Below, one piece after another: positions 1-8,962 of a stretch of DNA of 36,951 bases (position 1 is its first letter; every line of letters starts with the position of its first letter). The translations under genes and the position numbers were made by a program. Origin of the DNA: Candidatus Latescibacterota bacterium (GTDB taxonomy: Bacteria > Latescibacterota > UBA2968 > UBA8231); the NCBI GenBank assembly GCA_021295675.1, contig JAGWBY010000089.1, forward strand, positions 1-36,951. The letters run 5' to 3'. The notes below the pieces were generated by a model. The model did not search any database and was not told the origin of the DNA. It saw nothing but the letters and a program-made list of their open reading frames with translations.

Positions 1-63
1 TATCGGATAGAAAAAAGCAACTGACCAAAAAATAACATTCGACCATGATACCCCAGATATGAT

Positions 64-462
64 TCATGCAACAACGCCGTTTGTAGTTATAAATGTCTTC
101 AAATATGGCATAGTAGCCAATTCTCTATAGAACCTCGTGGCCTCTTCCCGTAAATCAGCGAATTTATATACATAGTCGAATCTTTCCAAGATACGCTTTA
201 ACAACTCAAACCGTCCATCAGGTCTCTGCGAATATTCTTGAGCTATATCAGGGAATGGAAGCGTTCTATCTTTATTCCCAACTTTAATAGCAAGTTCAGT
301 GTAAAAAGAGTGTGGGGCACTGTTGGGATTCTCGGTACTAACCCCTGCTCCGGCAAAAATCACTACATTGCGAAGACGTATTTCATTGATTAAAAATTCG
401 TCGATGTCGAAGTCGATGTCGTTCTGACAACGTTGACATTTGCATTCTTGATTTTCTCGCAT
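64..462 (-). CDS. SIR2-like NAD-binding protein, truncated
   Basis: The 132-residue product starts with a short Cys cluster (CKCQRC, residues 8-13), then has the SIR2 NAD-binding signature VVIFAGAGVS at about 33-42 and ends just after FITTN at about 124-128. In SIR2-like proteins the TTN motif is followed by WD/YD and some 150 or more further residues. Here it runs GVVA and a TGA stop. After that stop the same frame stays open to the window edge, but I cannot align that stretch to SIR2 with confidence. SIR2-like domains of this kind often belong to antiphage genes that deplete NAD, so a defence origin is plausible. As read, the protein lacks most of the catalytic fold and is probably inactive. 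The gene is richer in AT than its right-hand neighbours, which suggests transfer. The upstream end is complete. Confidence 0.7.
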   Translation of the reverse strand: MRENQECKCQRCQNDIDFDIDEFLINEIRLRNVVIFAGAGVSTENPNSAPHSFYTELAIKVGNKDRTLPFPDIAQEYSQRPDGRFELLKRILERFDYVYKFADLREEATRFYRELATMPYLKTFITTNGVVA

Positions 463-873
463 TCTGAATCCCTTTGCCTAACCGATACGACCCAAAATCT
501 AACCTGATTATTCAGCAGTACTAGCTAAAGGTAAGAGGTGGTGAGATCGGGGTCAACTCGGTATGTAGGGCACACTAAACCGTATGGCTGGAACAGGAGA
601 ATTCGGGAGGAAATGCCTGACTGTGAGCTTGAACTGCGACTACGGCGAGGCCCTCGGTGATGTCAGCGTCAGGGATGTACCGACACACTACTCTCGGCCG
701 GATAGCGATGGATTAAGGAAGTATTGGTCGGGGCGGCGATGATCCTCAAGCGATTGTTACAGGTAGCAGATTTACTTACGTCAACCGCGCCGACCAGCGA
801 TTCAAGGCGCGAATTACTAACTTGGACTTGCCTACGACTTGCTGTTGACCAAATCCGCTACGACTAGAACAGC
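463..873. other. Intergenic stretch without recognised gene
   Basis: These 411 bases lie between the start of the SIR2-like gene and the end of the caspase-like gene. I see no open frame with family resemblance, no tRNA and no strong hairpin followed by a T tract. A short frame begins after a GGGAGGAA-like ribosome site near 606-614, but it closes after about 15 codons. Confidence 0.5.
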
Positions 874-2871
874 CTAACGCCCATAGCGCAGGCCAAAGAA
901 AAAACCAGGCCACGTGAAAATCCCATCTTCCCACTCCTTTTCGTAGCGGCTGGTCGACAACTGGTTCAGGGAGACGCCGCCAAAGAGTGACAGATGGCTG
1001 AGCAACGAAACTCCCGTCTCAAGTTTGATCCGCGTCAGGTAATTGTCTTGGACCAAGCGGCGCAGGCCAATTCCCACGTCGGGCGGCCAAAATTCAAAGT
1101 GCGCTTCGTAATCGTCGAAGTCGTGGCTGATTCGGTAGCCGTGAACATCGAGACCTAAAAAAAATCGTCGCCAGCGCTTCTGCACCCCGCCGCCCACGCC
1201 TAGTGCCCAGTACCGCTGGCCGGCCTCGTCGATAAAGCCCGTGGTAAAAGCGGTGTAAAACGAGCGGCTGCCCGAGGCGAGGGTAAACATGGTAAAGCCG
1301 ACTTCGTCGCGCCAAGTGCTGAGGTTGAAAAGCCCGCTACGCGAGTAGTTGATCAACCCAATGGGCAGGCCACCCTCAATGTGGCTGGAAAGGTTGACCA
1401 AGCCCACCTGCCAGCCCTTGACCTCGCTCGCCACGTTCAATAATCCGACCTGACCGCCCTTGACCTCGCCGACGAAATTGGTAACCCCAGCCAATTGCCA
1501 ACCGCGGATTTTGCCGACGACGTTGGTCGTTTGCGCCACCTGCCAGCCGCGCACCTGCGAGGCGATGTTGATCAAGCCCACTTGCCCACCCTGTAACGGC
1601 CCCATCGCCCAGTTGACACCCACGACAGATGCCTGCCAGCCATCGACCTCTCTAAGCGCCAAGTTGCCCAACCCGCCAATCTGATTGCCGGTCCGCTCGC
1701 GCGCTTGGTTGACCAGCCAAGCGAACTGGACGCCGCGGAACGCCTCGTCCTGCGTATTGGTCAACAGCCCCAGCGACAAGGTGTAACCCTCACGGGTGGC
1801 GACCTCGATCTGGCGTCCCAAGGTGATCCGCCGCCCTGAGCCGCCGCGCAGCTTAGTTTCCTCTGGAGTCAAGGCGCGAAAGTCGCCGGTATACACCTCA
1901 ACGAAATCTCCCTCAGCCAAGACCAATTCGGCCAAATGCCACTCCGCGTCCCACGTTTCCAAAAACAGAGTATAGCTTCCCGGCACCAATCCCAGTTCGA
2001 CCTCCCGCCCAGGGGACTTGTTCAGTTCGGCGACTAGGCGCTGCTGGACATTGCGGATAGAGACCTGACCGGCGAGGGTCTCGTCTAGCGACAGGCCCGC
2101 AGCGTTGCGGCGCACCTCGGTCATCACCACACCGCCGGTGCCGCGCATCTGGCCCTCATAAGCTGGATGCTGGGTGCCGCCCACAGTGCCAATAGTCCGC
2201 GTCCGCGTCTCGTCGAATGCGAACTGGTACGCCTCGTGCAGAGTCACCCGGCCGTCGCCGGTAACGTCGGCTGCGCCGCGCATCCCGGAGATTAGATAGT
2301 GGGTAAAAAAGGACGCTTCGATCAGATCTGACTCTTGGGCCGCTTCGTCGGCGGAACTCGACGTGAGGAAGGCGTAGCCCCGCATGTCAAAGGATTCATC
2401 GACCAAAAAGGGCGGCTTGGGCTTGCCGGAATTGCAGGCGTCGAGGACGGCGATGCGGACGGCCGCGTTGGCCGTCTTTAGCGAGTCGAGCAACTGCTGA
2501 TAGCCGAGGTGATCGCCGGCCAACAGCAAGCCCTCTTCGTCGGCGTGGCCCGAGTAGTACAGCAGCACCTCCAGCCGGTCCCCCCGCCGGCTGGCCGCCC
2601 GCACCCGCCGGCCCAGATCGGCCAGCCCCTGCTCAAAGGCCGCCAAATCGGGATCGCGCAACAGCAACACATCAGCCGGGTCCAGTCCCCCCATCTCCTG
2701 CAATACCTCGACGAATTGTTCCGCGTCCGAGACTGCGTAGCGCAGCAGTTCGCGATCAACCCCGCCGTTGTTGGCCCCCGCCGCCAGTATCAACCGACGC
2801 ACCTCGGCCTCCACCGGCTGGGACAAACCCGCCGCAGCGACAACGACCAACAAGGCGCGCATCAAAGACAT
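874..2871 (-). CDS. Secreted caspase-like (C14) peptidase with C-terminal repeat domain
   Basis: The 665-residue product opens with a hydrophobic signal peptide (about 1-22). A caspase-like fold follows, with catalytic His in YYSGHADEEG (H109) and Cys in LDACNSG (C146). An EF-hand-like loop DVTGDGRVTLHEA lies at about 202-214. Residues 260-350 form a carrier-peptide-like beta region. About 390-515 carries imperfect repeats of some 19 residues of the type GWQVGLVN/GGQVGLLN, as in the LA_2272/LA_2273 surface-repeat proteins of Leptospira. The last 140 residues are rich in aromatic beta segments, suggesting an outer-membrane barrel. I chose the ATG at 2871 because GAGGAG lies 8 bases upstream; the GTG at 2877 is too close to that site. 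It is the last gene of an operon after an ECF sigma and an anti-sigma gene, so expression is probably stress-controlled. The substrate is unknown; location in the envelope is inferred. Confidence 0.85.
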   Translation of the reverse strand: MSLMRALLVVVAAAGLSQPVEAEVRRLILAAGANNGGVDRELLRYAVSDAEQFVEVLQEMGGLDPADVLLLRDPDLAAFEQGLADLGRRVRAASRRGDRLEVLLYYSGHADEEGLLLAGDHLGYQQLLDSLKTANAAVRIAVLDACNSGKPKPPFLVDESFDMRGYAFLTSSSADEAAQESDLIEASFFTHYLISGMRGAADVTGDGRVTLHEAYQFAFDETRTRTIGTVGGTQHPAYEGQMRGTGGVVMTEVRRNAAGLSLDETLAGQVSIRNVQQRLVAELNKSPGREVELGLVPGSYTLFLETWDAEWHLAELVLAEGDFVEVYTGDFRALTPEETKLRGGSGRRITLGRQIEVATREGYTLSLGLLTNTQDEAFRGVQFAWLVNQARERTGNQIGGLGNLALREVDGWQASVVGVNWAMGPLQGGQVGLINIASQVRGWQVAQTTNVVGKIRGWQLAGVTNFVGEVKGGQVGLLNVASEVKGWQVGLVNLSSHIEGGLPIGLINYSRSGLFNLSTWRDEVGFTMFTLASGSRSFYTAFTTGFIDEAGQRYWALGVGGGVQKRWRRFFLGLDVHGYRISHDFDDYEAHFEFWPPDVGIGLRRLVQDNYLTRIKLETGVSLLSHLSLFGGVSLNQLSTSRYEKEWEDGIFTWPGFFFGLRYGR

Positions 2872-2906
2872 GGGCACAACTCCTCAGAGACGATAAGGCG
2901 TCCACA

Positions 2907-2991
2907 AGGTCGCCCCTACAACGGCAATACGACGCCCACTCATCGTCGTTGGTTGCAACCACCATTGTAGGGGCAACTCTCGTAGTTGCCC
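2907..2991. repeat. Inverted repeat with nested hairpin between anti-sigma and caspase genes
   Basis: AGGTCGCCCCTACAA at 2907-2921 is answered by TTGTAGGGGCAACT at 2965-2978 in inverted orientation, with one internal mismatch. The right copy also forms a tight hairpin: GGGCAACT (2971-2978), loop CTCGT, AGTTGCCC (2984-2991). The motif GTAGGGGC(G/A)AC resembles short interspersed repeats common in cyanobacteria and some uncultured phyla. It lies just after the anti-sigma stop codon on the transcribed strand, so it could also weaken transcription into the caspase gene. Confidence 0.6.
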
Positions 2992-2999
2992 TAGGAGGG

Positions 3000-3761
3000 C
3001 TAGGGCTCCCTATATTTCTTTACGGTAAACTGGAATAGGCGAACGTCATCCCCCAACGCCACATCGCCAGCGACCAGCTTGGCCTTGACCGTCGCTAGCC
3101 CAAAGCGGCGGTCGGCCGCAACCAGATAAAACCGCTCCCACCGCGGCGCGTCGTCCAATTCGTAGGCAACGTCGAGAGTATCCTGCGCCGCCAGCGGCAC
3201 GGCCTCTGCTCCAGTCGCGGGCAGGTGTTGCGTTACAGTCCCACGCCCATCAACGGACAGGATCGCCCCGTACTGCAAGCCACCGGAGCGATAGGCGAGC
3301 TGCACCAAATCCCCACTTCGGGCCGAGGCTCCGTCCTGCAGACGCTCGACACCGCTGGCTAGTTTGCGGAAGACCAGTAAACGCGGCTCCTGCTCGCTGC
3401 CCTTGATCCGCAGCGCGGGTGCTTCCGAGGTCTCTTGATCAAGGAGAGTGGGCACCGCCACCACCGCCAGGATTAGGGCCACGGCCGGCACGGCCCAAAG
3501 GCGATACCCACTCCACATTCGTTGGACGCGCCGGCCCGGCGCCCGCTTGAGTTTTAGCTCGATCTGGCCGCGCATCCATTCGGGTGGGTAGCGCCGATGC
3601 AATTCCTCGTTGGAGCGCTCTAGGGCCGCTAGCCGCTGTGCAAGCTCTGGATCGTCCGCTACTCGACGGTCCAAGGCCGCCAATTCGTCGTCGGTCCCCT
3701 CGCGTAGCAGGTAGCGCTCTAGCTGATAGTCGCTTATGGGATGCTCATCTTGCTGATTCAT
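3000..3761 (-). CDS. Membrane anti-sigma factor with DUF4384-like C-terminal domain
   Basis: The 253-residue product has a charged cytoplasmic N-terminal part (1-80) with a typical anti-sigma opening (SDYQLERYLLREGTDDE, about 10-26). One membrane segment follows at about 87-105 (LWAVPAVALILAVVAVPTLL). The extracytoplasmic domain of some 145 residues has DUF4384-like features: GDLVQLAYRSGG, a YGAILSVDGRGTVTQHLP strand pair and a final strand RLFQFTVKKY. Its ATG overlaps the stop of the upstream ECF sigma gene by 4 bases, a classic translationally coupled sigma/anti-sigma pair. It probably holds the sigma factor at the membrane until an envelope signal is sensed. The gene is complete. Confidence 0.8.
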   Translation of the reverse strand: MNQQDEHPISDYQLERYLLREGTDDELAALDRRVADDPELAQRLAALERSNEELHRRYPPEWMRGQIELKLKRAPGRRVQRMWSGYRLWAVPAVALILAVVAVPTLLDQETSEAPALRIKGSEQEPRLLVFRKLASGVERLQDGASARSGDLVQLAYRSGGLQYGAILSVDGRGTVTQHLPATGAEAVPLAAQDTLDVAYELDDAPRWERFYLVAADRRFGLATVKAKLVAGDVALGDDVRLFQFTVKKYREP

Positions 3762-4231
3762 AGCTTCTCCATCTCTTGCAGCGATGCTCGCAGGCCGAGC
3801 AACCGCTTGCGCACGCCGGATATGGACATGCCCACTTCCCTGGCTACCTCTTCCAAGGTCATGCCGTCCACGTAATACAAGACGGCCATCGTGCGCGTTG
3901 ACTCAAGCTGTTGGCCAAAGAGCTTTGCGAGCGCGGCGCGCGCATCTATCTGGCCCTCGGCGTCCTGCCAGCAGGCTATCTGCTCCAGCAGCGTCGAGTC
4001 GGCCGTGGTCTTCCGCCGCTTAGTGTCGCGGATGCGATTGAGGCAGAGGTTGGTGGCCATGCGATAGAGCAGGCTGGAGGGCGCGTCGTCCCGCAGGCGG
4101 TCGCGCCGCGTCAAGAGCCGCACAAACACATCCTGAGTGGCGTCGAGCGCCTGATCTTCGTCGCGCAAAAGCTGCCGACAACGACGCATGACCATCGGCC
4201 CGTAGCGACGGTACAGTGTATCTACGTCCAT
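3758..4231 (-). CDS. ECF-family RNA polymerase sigma factor
   Basis: The 157-residue product has sigma region 2 at about 1-75 (LYRRYGPMVMRRCRQLL, DATQDVFVRLL, YRMATNLCLNRIRD) and region 4 at about 102-150. Region 4 includes the helix-turn-helix MTLEEVAREVGMSISGVRKRL. There is no region 1 or 3, which is the ECF layout, and the length is usual for the family. The frame also allows a GTG at 4240, but ATG 4231 is preceded by AGGTG at a workable distance and starts nearer the family's usual N-terminus. It is first in the operon with the anti-sigma and caspase-like genes, which it most likely transcribes along with itself. I saw no convincing autoregulated promoter upstream. Confidence 0.88.
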   Translation of the reverse strand: MDVDTLYRRYGPMVMRRCRQLLRDEDQALDATQDVFVRLLTRRDRLRDDAPSSLLYRMATNLCLNRIRDTKRRKTTADSTLLEQIACWQDAEGQIDARAALAKLFGQQLESTRTMAVLYYVDGMTLEEVAREVGMSISGVRKRLLGLRASLQEMEKL

Positions 4232-4332
4232 GTTAAACACCTATAACGGCGCGGAGTGTTACTGCTGCTGCAAAAAATTATGCCCCTACGCACTCAATTT
4301 ACAAGATGCTGCTTGCAGACAGCACCAAATGA

Positions 4333-4365
4333 CAAGAGCCGACGGCCCATGGCCGCCGGCTCTTG
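4333..4365 (-). terminator. Hairpin, probable terminator of the PhyH gene
   Basis: CAAGAGCCGACGGC (4333-4346) pairs with GCCGCCGGCTCTTG (4352-4365) around a 5-base loop, with one A-C mismatch. It lies 28 bases beyond the stop of the PhyH gene on the minus strand and before the sigma operon. The T tract after it on that strand is weak, so termination is likely but not certain. Confidence 0.55.
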
Positions 4366-4393
4366 CGATCCTACTTAGTAAAAATTTTCCCAG

Positions 4394-5395
4394 CTATTTT
4401 TCTTCGATGACCTCAAGTAGTTCGGCAGCCCGCTGCCGCTTGTCGGGATCTTTGTCGCGGGCGATAATGCGCTGGAGCACCGAGACGGCTAGCGGATCGC
4501 CTTGCTCACCCAGTTCTAGGGCCTGGCGGTCGCGTTCCTCGTGATAGCTGTCGTCGTATTCAGCCACGTCCAGTTCGTACTGACGCCAGTAGTATTGCAA
4601 GCGGTCGTCGGGCCAGTCGGCATAGATGGCCTCCCAGGTATTGGGCTGGCTGTGCGGCAGCAGGCTACCTGGGGCGATGGGGTCAGCCACGCGCTGATAG
4701 CGGGCGTCAATGGACAGGCGCAGTTGCTCGCCGGCGTTGGGGACGCCGCGATGGGGCATCATGCTGTGAAAGAACAGCACGTCCCCCTGCGTGAAGGGGC
4801 CACCGGTCCATTCAAAGGAGTCGGTGATCGCCAATCCTCCGGCCCCCAAGGCCGGCTGGAAATTATAAACGCCCCCCCGATGCGCCCCGGCGGCCACCTC
4901 CAGCCCACCCATAGTCGGCGGCAGATCGTGGAGTGGGAACCACGCTGTATAGGTTTCGGCCGTGCCCTGAATGGGGATGAAGTCCTGATGCGGCGGCGTG
5001 GTAAAGGACTCGCGCTTGGGAAAGATGGTGCGGCCGATAAGGCGAGGGTGCGGCAACACTGGGTCGTCGAATAGCTTTTCGAGCAGGCCGACGAGCGCGG
5101 GATGATGCTGCAAGGCGTGGAATTCGGGCAGCGCGTACATCCGGCTATAGACGTCCATATACTCGGGCGTCGGTTCGACGCAGAAACCGTCTTGGTCGGC
5201 GATAGCGTCCTCAAGCGGCGTATCGGCCTGAACCCAGCCGGCGTCGCGGGCAATGGCCAAAAAGCGCAGCCTGAGCGCTTCGAGTTCGGCGGCGGGCAAC
5301 AAGCCGCGGACAAAGAGATGACCGTCGCGCTGCATGCGGTCGCGGAGCGCGGGTGGGTCGTCGATAATGGAGGACGAGTCGATAAAAGTCGGCAT
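4394..5395 (-). CDS. Phytanoyl-CoA dioxygenase family protein (PhyH), copy 1
   Basis: This is a 333-residue Fe(II)/2-oxoglutarate oxygenase of the double-stranded beta-helix type. The iron ligands are visible: HxD in TTPPHQDF (H136, D138) and a distal His in FFHSMMPHRGVPN (H210 or H215). The 2-oxoglutarate Arg is probably in LRLSIDARYQ (R226 or R232). I place the start at ATG 5395, where GGGAG lies 8 bases upstream; a TTG at 5410 in the same frame is less likely. Length and motifs are complete. Families of this type hydroxylate diverse small molecules, and the substrate cannot be told from sequence. A terminator-like hairpin precedes it (5602-5632) and another follows it (4333-4365), so it looks like a single-gene transcript. 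Confidence 0.85.
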   Translation of the reverse strand: MPTFIDSSSIIDDPPALRDRMQRDGHLFVRGLLPAAELEALRLRFLAIARDAGWVQADTPLEDAIADQDGFCVEPTPEYMDVYSRMYALPEFHALQHHPALVGLLEKLFDDPVLPHPRLIGRTIFPKRESFTTPPHQDFIPIQGTAETYTAWFPLHDLPPTMGGLEVAAGAHRGGVYNFQPALGAGGLAITDSFEWTGGPFTQGDVLFFHSMMPHRGVPNAGEQLRLSIDARYQRVADPIAPGSLLPHSQPNTWEAIYADWPDDRLQYYWRQYELDVAEYDDSYHEERDRQALELGEQGDPLAVSVLQRIIARDKDPDKRQRAAELLEVIEEK

Positions 5396-5601
5396 AACGC
5401 AGGCTCCCAAAGTAGAGAAAAATGCTAACGTCGATACGTATTTCTGTAATAGTACGGAGTTTTGCCAGAGACCAAAAGATGCCGTCGGCCTTTCGCTTAG
5501 GCTGCATCACGTCGCCGAATGCTTTGCCATCACCGATCAACCTCATAGAAGACTGCATCGCGTTGGCTCGCTTATGAGTTGGCACATTTCACCCAAAATA
5601 A

Positions 5602-5632
5602 TCCCCTCCAGCACACAGGGCACTGGAGGGGA
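5602..5632 (-). terminator. Rho-independent terminator after the NhaC-type gene
   Basis: TCCCCTCCAG (5602-5611) pairs perfectly with CTGGAGGGGA (5623-5632) around an 11-base loop. On the minus strand the hairpin is followed by TTATTTTGGG. It lies 27 bases beyond the antiporter stop codon. Confidence 0.75.
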
Positions 5633-5658
5633 AAGGAACCGCGATTTTGCAAAAACTA

Positions 5659-7351
5659 CTAGGCGGTAAAAAACGCCACGGTCGTCCAGCACAAAGCCGC
5701 CGCGCCCGCCGCAAGCGTCGCCTGCGGGATCTGCGTCTTGACGTGGTCCATCAGGTCGCAGCCCGTACACATGGAGCTAAGCACGGTAGTATCTGAAATC
5801 GGCGAGCACTGGTCGCCGTACACGCTGCCATCCATAACCGCAGCAAAACACAGCGTCATAAAAAGCTCTGGATGCGCCAGCCCATTGGCACCAGCCACCG
5901 CCCAAGCCAGCGGCATGGCCAGCGGGAAGGCCACCGCATACGTGCCCCAGCTCGTGCCGGTAGAAAACGCAATGACCATAGTAAGAAGTTGGAGCAACAC
6001 CGGCAGAAGGAAATACGGAATGGCCTCGCCGAGCTGTTCGACTAAAAAGATGCTGCCGCCCGTCTCCTTGCTAATGCCGCCAATGGTGATCGCCAGCAGC
6101 AAAATGACCGAGCCGAGCACCACGCCCTTAATGCCATCGTGAAAGCCAGCGATGAGGTCTCTGACCCGCAGCCAACAAGAGCGCAATGCCAAAAGCCCAC
6201 TGCACATTGGGCGATCCGCCGACGATAAAGGTACCGACGGCAATGGCGATGAGCGTGCCCAGCGGCAAGAAGAATTCGAGGACGTGCGGAGTGTAGCCTT
6301 CGGGTACGTTGCTTCCTTGTAGTTCCTTGGCACTCAGCGGATCGGCACCCGGGGCGTCGAGTTGACCGGTCGTGCGCGAGCGCTCCATCGCCGCCCTGAG
6401 TTGCGACCCCAAAAAGAGCGGTTTTTCAATGCTGAGCAGGAACGTGCCCAAGACGGCAAAAATGGCGTAAAAACAAAAGGGTACGCTTTGAAAAAAGAAG
6501 GCAATGCGATCGGCTTCAGTCGCCAAGAAACTGACGCCAGAGACGAAGATAAAAGCCTGTACATAGCCGGGCCAAGCATTGAACGCGAGTTGGGAGGCAA
6601 TCGGCGAGGCCGTTGAATCCACCACGTACGCCAGCTCCTCGTGGCTGATTTTCTCGTTATCGGCAATGGGTTTGACCGTGGTGCCGACCAGCACCGTGCT
6701 GACGGTGCCGCCCTGAAAGAAGACGACTCCGAGCAGCCAAGCGACCAGCTTGGCACTTCTGGGGCCGCGCACAAAGCGCACGGTCATAAACTCGGCAAAA
6801 GCCTGAGCCGCCCCCGTGCGGGACCATATCCCCATCAGCCCGCCCAGCAACCACAAGTAGAGCAGCAGAATTCCGGCCGCGCTTTCGGTCGCCAATGAGG
6901 GAATTAGTACCTCGCCAGTAAAGTCGTAGCGGCCCATCAGGAGCGCGCCGGCGATGATGCCGCCCAACAGCGACGTTACTGGTTCTTTGGTCAGCCAACA
7001 CAACAGCACGGCCACCACCGCTGGCAAAAGCGACCAATAGCTCCAGTGGCGCTTGGCCACCAGTTTGTAGTAGCGACCGGTCTCCGCCACCGAGACAAAT
7101 TCTTCCGTGACCGACGGTGCCGTCCTCGACCCCTCAATTTTAGCCGGGTCGAGTTGGGCTTGCGCCATAGGCACGGCCTCGAAATAAGCGGGTTTTTCGC
7201 GATAGACGTAGTACAGCTTGCCGTCGTCGTCCGTTTTCACGTCCAACTCGATCCGCTCAACCGTCCACGTCGGTGCCACATTGACACCTATGATCCACGA
7301 CGAGAGCAGAGCAATAGCAAAGATGGCGAAGTTGCGAATGCCTCTAGGCAT
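5659..7351 (-). CDS. nhaC: NhaC-family Na+/H+ antiporter, reading frame broken
   Basis: This locus encodes an integral membrane antiporter of the NhaC family (PF03553). The first frame (7351 down to about 6165) has an N-terminal membrane segment, a 75-residue soluble insert and many membrane helices. It includes [18 protein letters not shown] and the conserved [21 protein letters not shown]. The second frame (to 5659) continues with [33 protein letters not shown] and [20 protein letters not shown]. The break falls between FGIALLLAA and [11 protein letters not shown] near 6160-6180. The family usually has more residues there, so a short deletion is more likely than a one-base error. The start has AAGGA just upstream of ATG 7351. 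It lies 41 bases after the barrel hydrolase gene, probably in the same operon, so it might move a cation-coupled substrate. Sodium/proton exchange is the family assignment only. Confidence 0.8.
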
Positions 7352-7392
7352 GGGGTTCCTTTCGGTTTGATGGAGTGAGGTCGTTTATCCGC

Positions 7393-8950
7393 TCATATTC
7401 CCGACGATTCGCTCGGCCCCAAATCTATGTCTTGGCCGCGGTGATAATTGCGCCCCATCAGGTATTTGATATCCAATTCCACATCGCGCACAAAAATATC
7501 CGGCAGCGCCTGAGCGTCTCGCCGCACCAATTCGACTGCGAGCGTGTTGTTCCCCTTTTTCGGCCAGTGTTTGGCATCTAGCTTAAACGCGTACCAATAT
7601 CCCGACCCCGTGCGATAGCGCGGAGCCGACATCCGGTACATCTCGTTGATCTTGCGCAACAGGCTAGCGGGCAACTCCCGGCCATTGAAATAGAACTTCA
7701 GTCGGTCGCGCTCGGTGTGACTCATCACCCGCACTCGCAGCAACACTTCGTGTACCCGGCCGACCTTGGCCCAGCGCCGCAGATCGTCGCTGACCGACAG
7801 ATTGATGGAAGCCTTGTGGCCCTTTTGCAAATAGGCCGGTAGCTGCATGGTCGTCCCCGGCTCGGTGGCGGGATCGGGGTAGCGCCCGGTCACGGTTGGT
7901 ATGTAGTAAATTTTGTCGCGCGCGGCCATGACCTCTGGATAGGGCACTTCCCGCAACTTCTCGTAAAAAGAAGCCTGATACGGCCAGTTCCCAAACCAGT
8001 GCGCCAAGTATAGGCCATCGACGCCCTGCGCCCAGTAGTTGCAGGCGGCCCCGCGCACCATCTCAATGGTCGCCTCCCCCACACGATCCGAGTCCACATG
8101 GCTTTGCAAAGCCGCATGCACCCGACAGCCCGTGCCTTCGGCCGCCGCAACCAAGGGCCGGAAATCAACGGTCGAGTCCAGCAATTCCGGGCCGGAAAAC
8201 GCCTGGCCGATCAACACATCGACCAGCCCTTCGCGCAGCCACGCTTCGACGTCCATGCCGACGGCATAGCACCCCTCGATACTATAGGGGATGCGGATGG
8301 CCAATTCGCGTTGCTTGCCGCTCCGCTTGACAGCGCGATACACTTTGCGCACCCACTCGGTCATAATCTCGCGGCCAGCATCGACCTCGTCTGGGTGGAA
8401 GTAGTAGGGCTGGTAGTTCATCTGCAACTCAAAGCCATCGACCGGATATTTCTTTAGCGTCTCGTCAATCAGGGCAAAGCGCTCGTCGCGGACTTCTTTG
8501 TGCTTGAAGTCGAGACAGGTATAGCCGGGATAATCGTCAGGCACACCGTCTTGCAAAGCGGAAGTCCGAGCAGCGCACATCCTCTTCTCGCGGCCCCCGG
8601 CCCTGCTGTACTAACAGCGTCGGATACACCTGCTTGCCGTACTGGTGGGCGCGGTCGCAAATCAAGCGCAGGGGATCGTGCCCCTTGCGGATTAGGTCGC
8701 GGGCATTTTGGTGGGCGCGGCGAAAAATCAGATGCGGCCACCGCTTCATATTGTGCCCCCACAACTCTCCTACCTCGGTGTCGTGCAGCACGGTGCGACC
8801 GTCGCCGAGGCAAAACATGATGGCTTCGACCGGCGTGCCCAACAGCTCGTCCACTCCCTGCTCGTACTCTTCCTTCTGCATCGGCGGCTCGTACATGTAA
8901 ATCAGCGGGTGCCGACCATCGTGGTAAAACATGATTTTGGGTTTGGACAT
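7393..8950 (-). CDS. TIM-barrel glycoside-hydrolase-like protein, reading frame broken
   Basis: The first frame begins at ATG 8950, with AAGGAG 7 bases upstream, and runs through MFYHDGRHPLIYMYEPP, VEAIMFCLGDGRTVL and GPREEDVRCSDFR. The second frame continues QDGVPDDYPGYTCLDFKHKEVRDERF and YPVDGFELQMNYQPYYF, through LVDVLIGQAFSGPELL, to an immunoglobulin-like C-terminal part. The frame change is near 8553-8560, where removing one base of AAA, or restoring about 20 lost bases, would rejoin it. The protein would be about 515-525 residues. The barrel part resembles uncharacterised family-10-like hydrolases of uncultured bacteria, with the C-terminal region as a beta-sandwich. No catalytic acid pair is certain, so hydrolase activity is inferred. 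It lies 12 bases after the Gfo/Idh/MocA gene, which suggests joint sugar or polyol metabolism. Confidence 0.65.
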
Positions 8951-8962
8951 AGTCTCGCTCCT

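Noticed and set aside
606..760. A frame reading LTVSLNCDYGEALG, resembling the start of LamB/YcsF (PxpA) proteins
   Set aside because: The likeness is limited to about ten residues, no start codon fits that frame, and the following residues do not match the family.
1460..2970. Long plus-strand frames opposite the caspase-like gene
   Set aside because: They are mirror frames of a GC-rich gene with repeats; the predicted peptides are low-complexity Pro/Gln/Arg strings without motifs.
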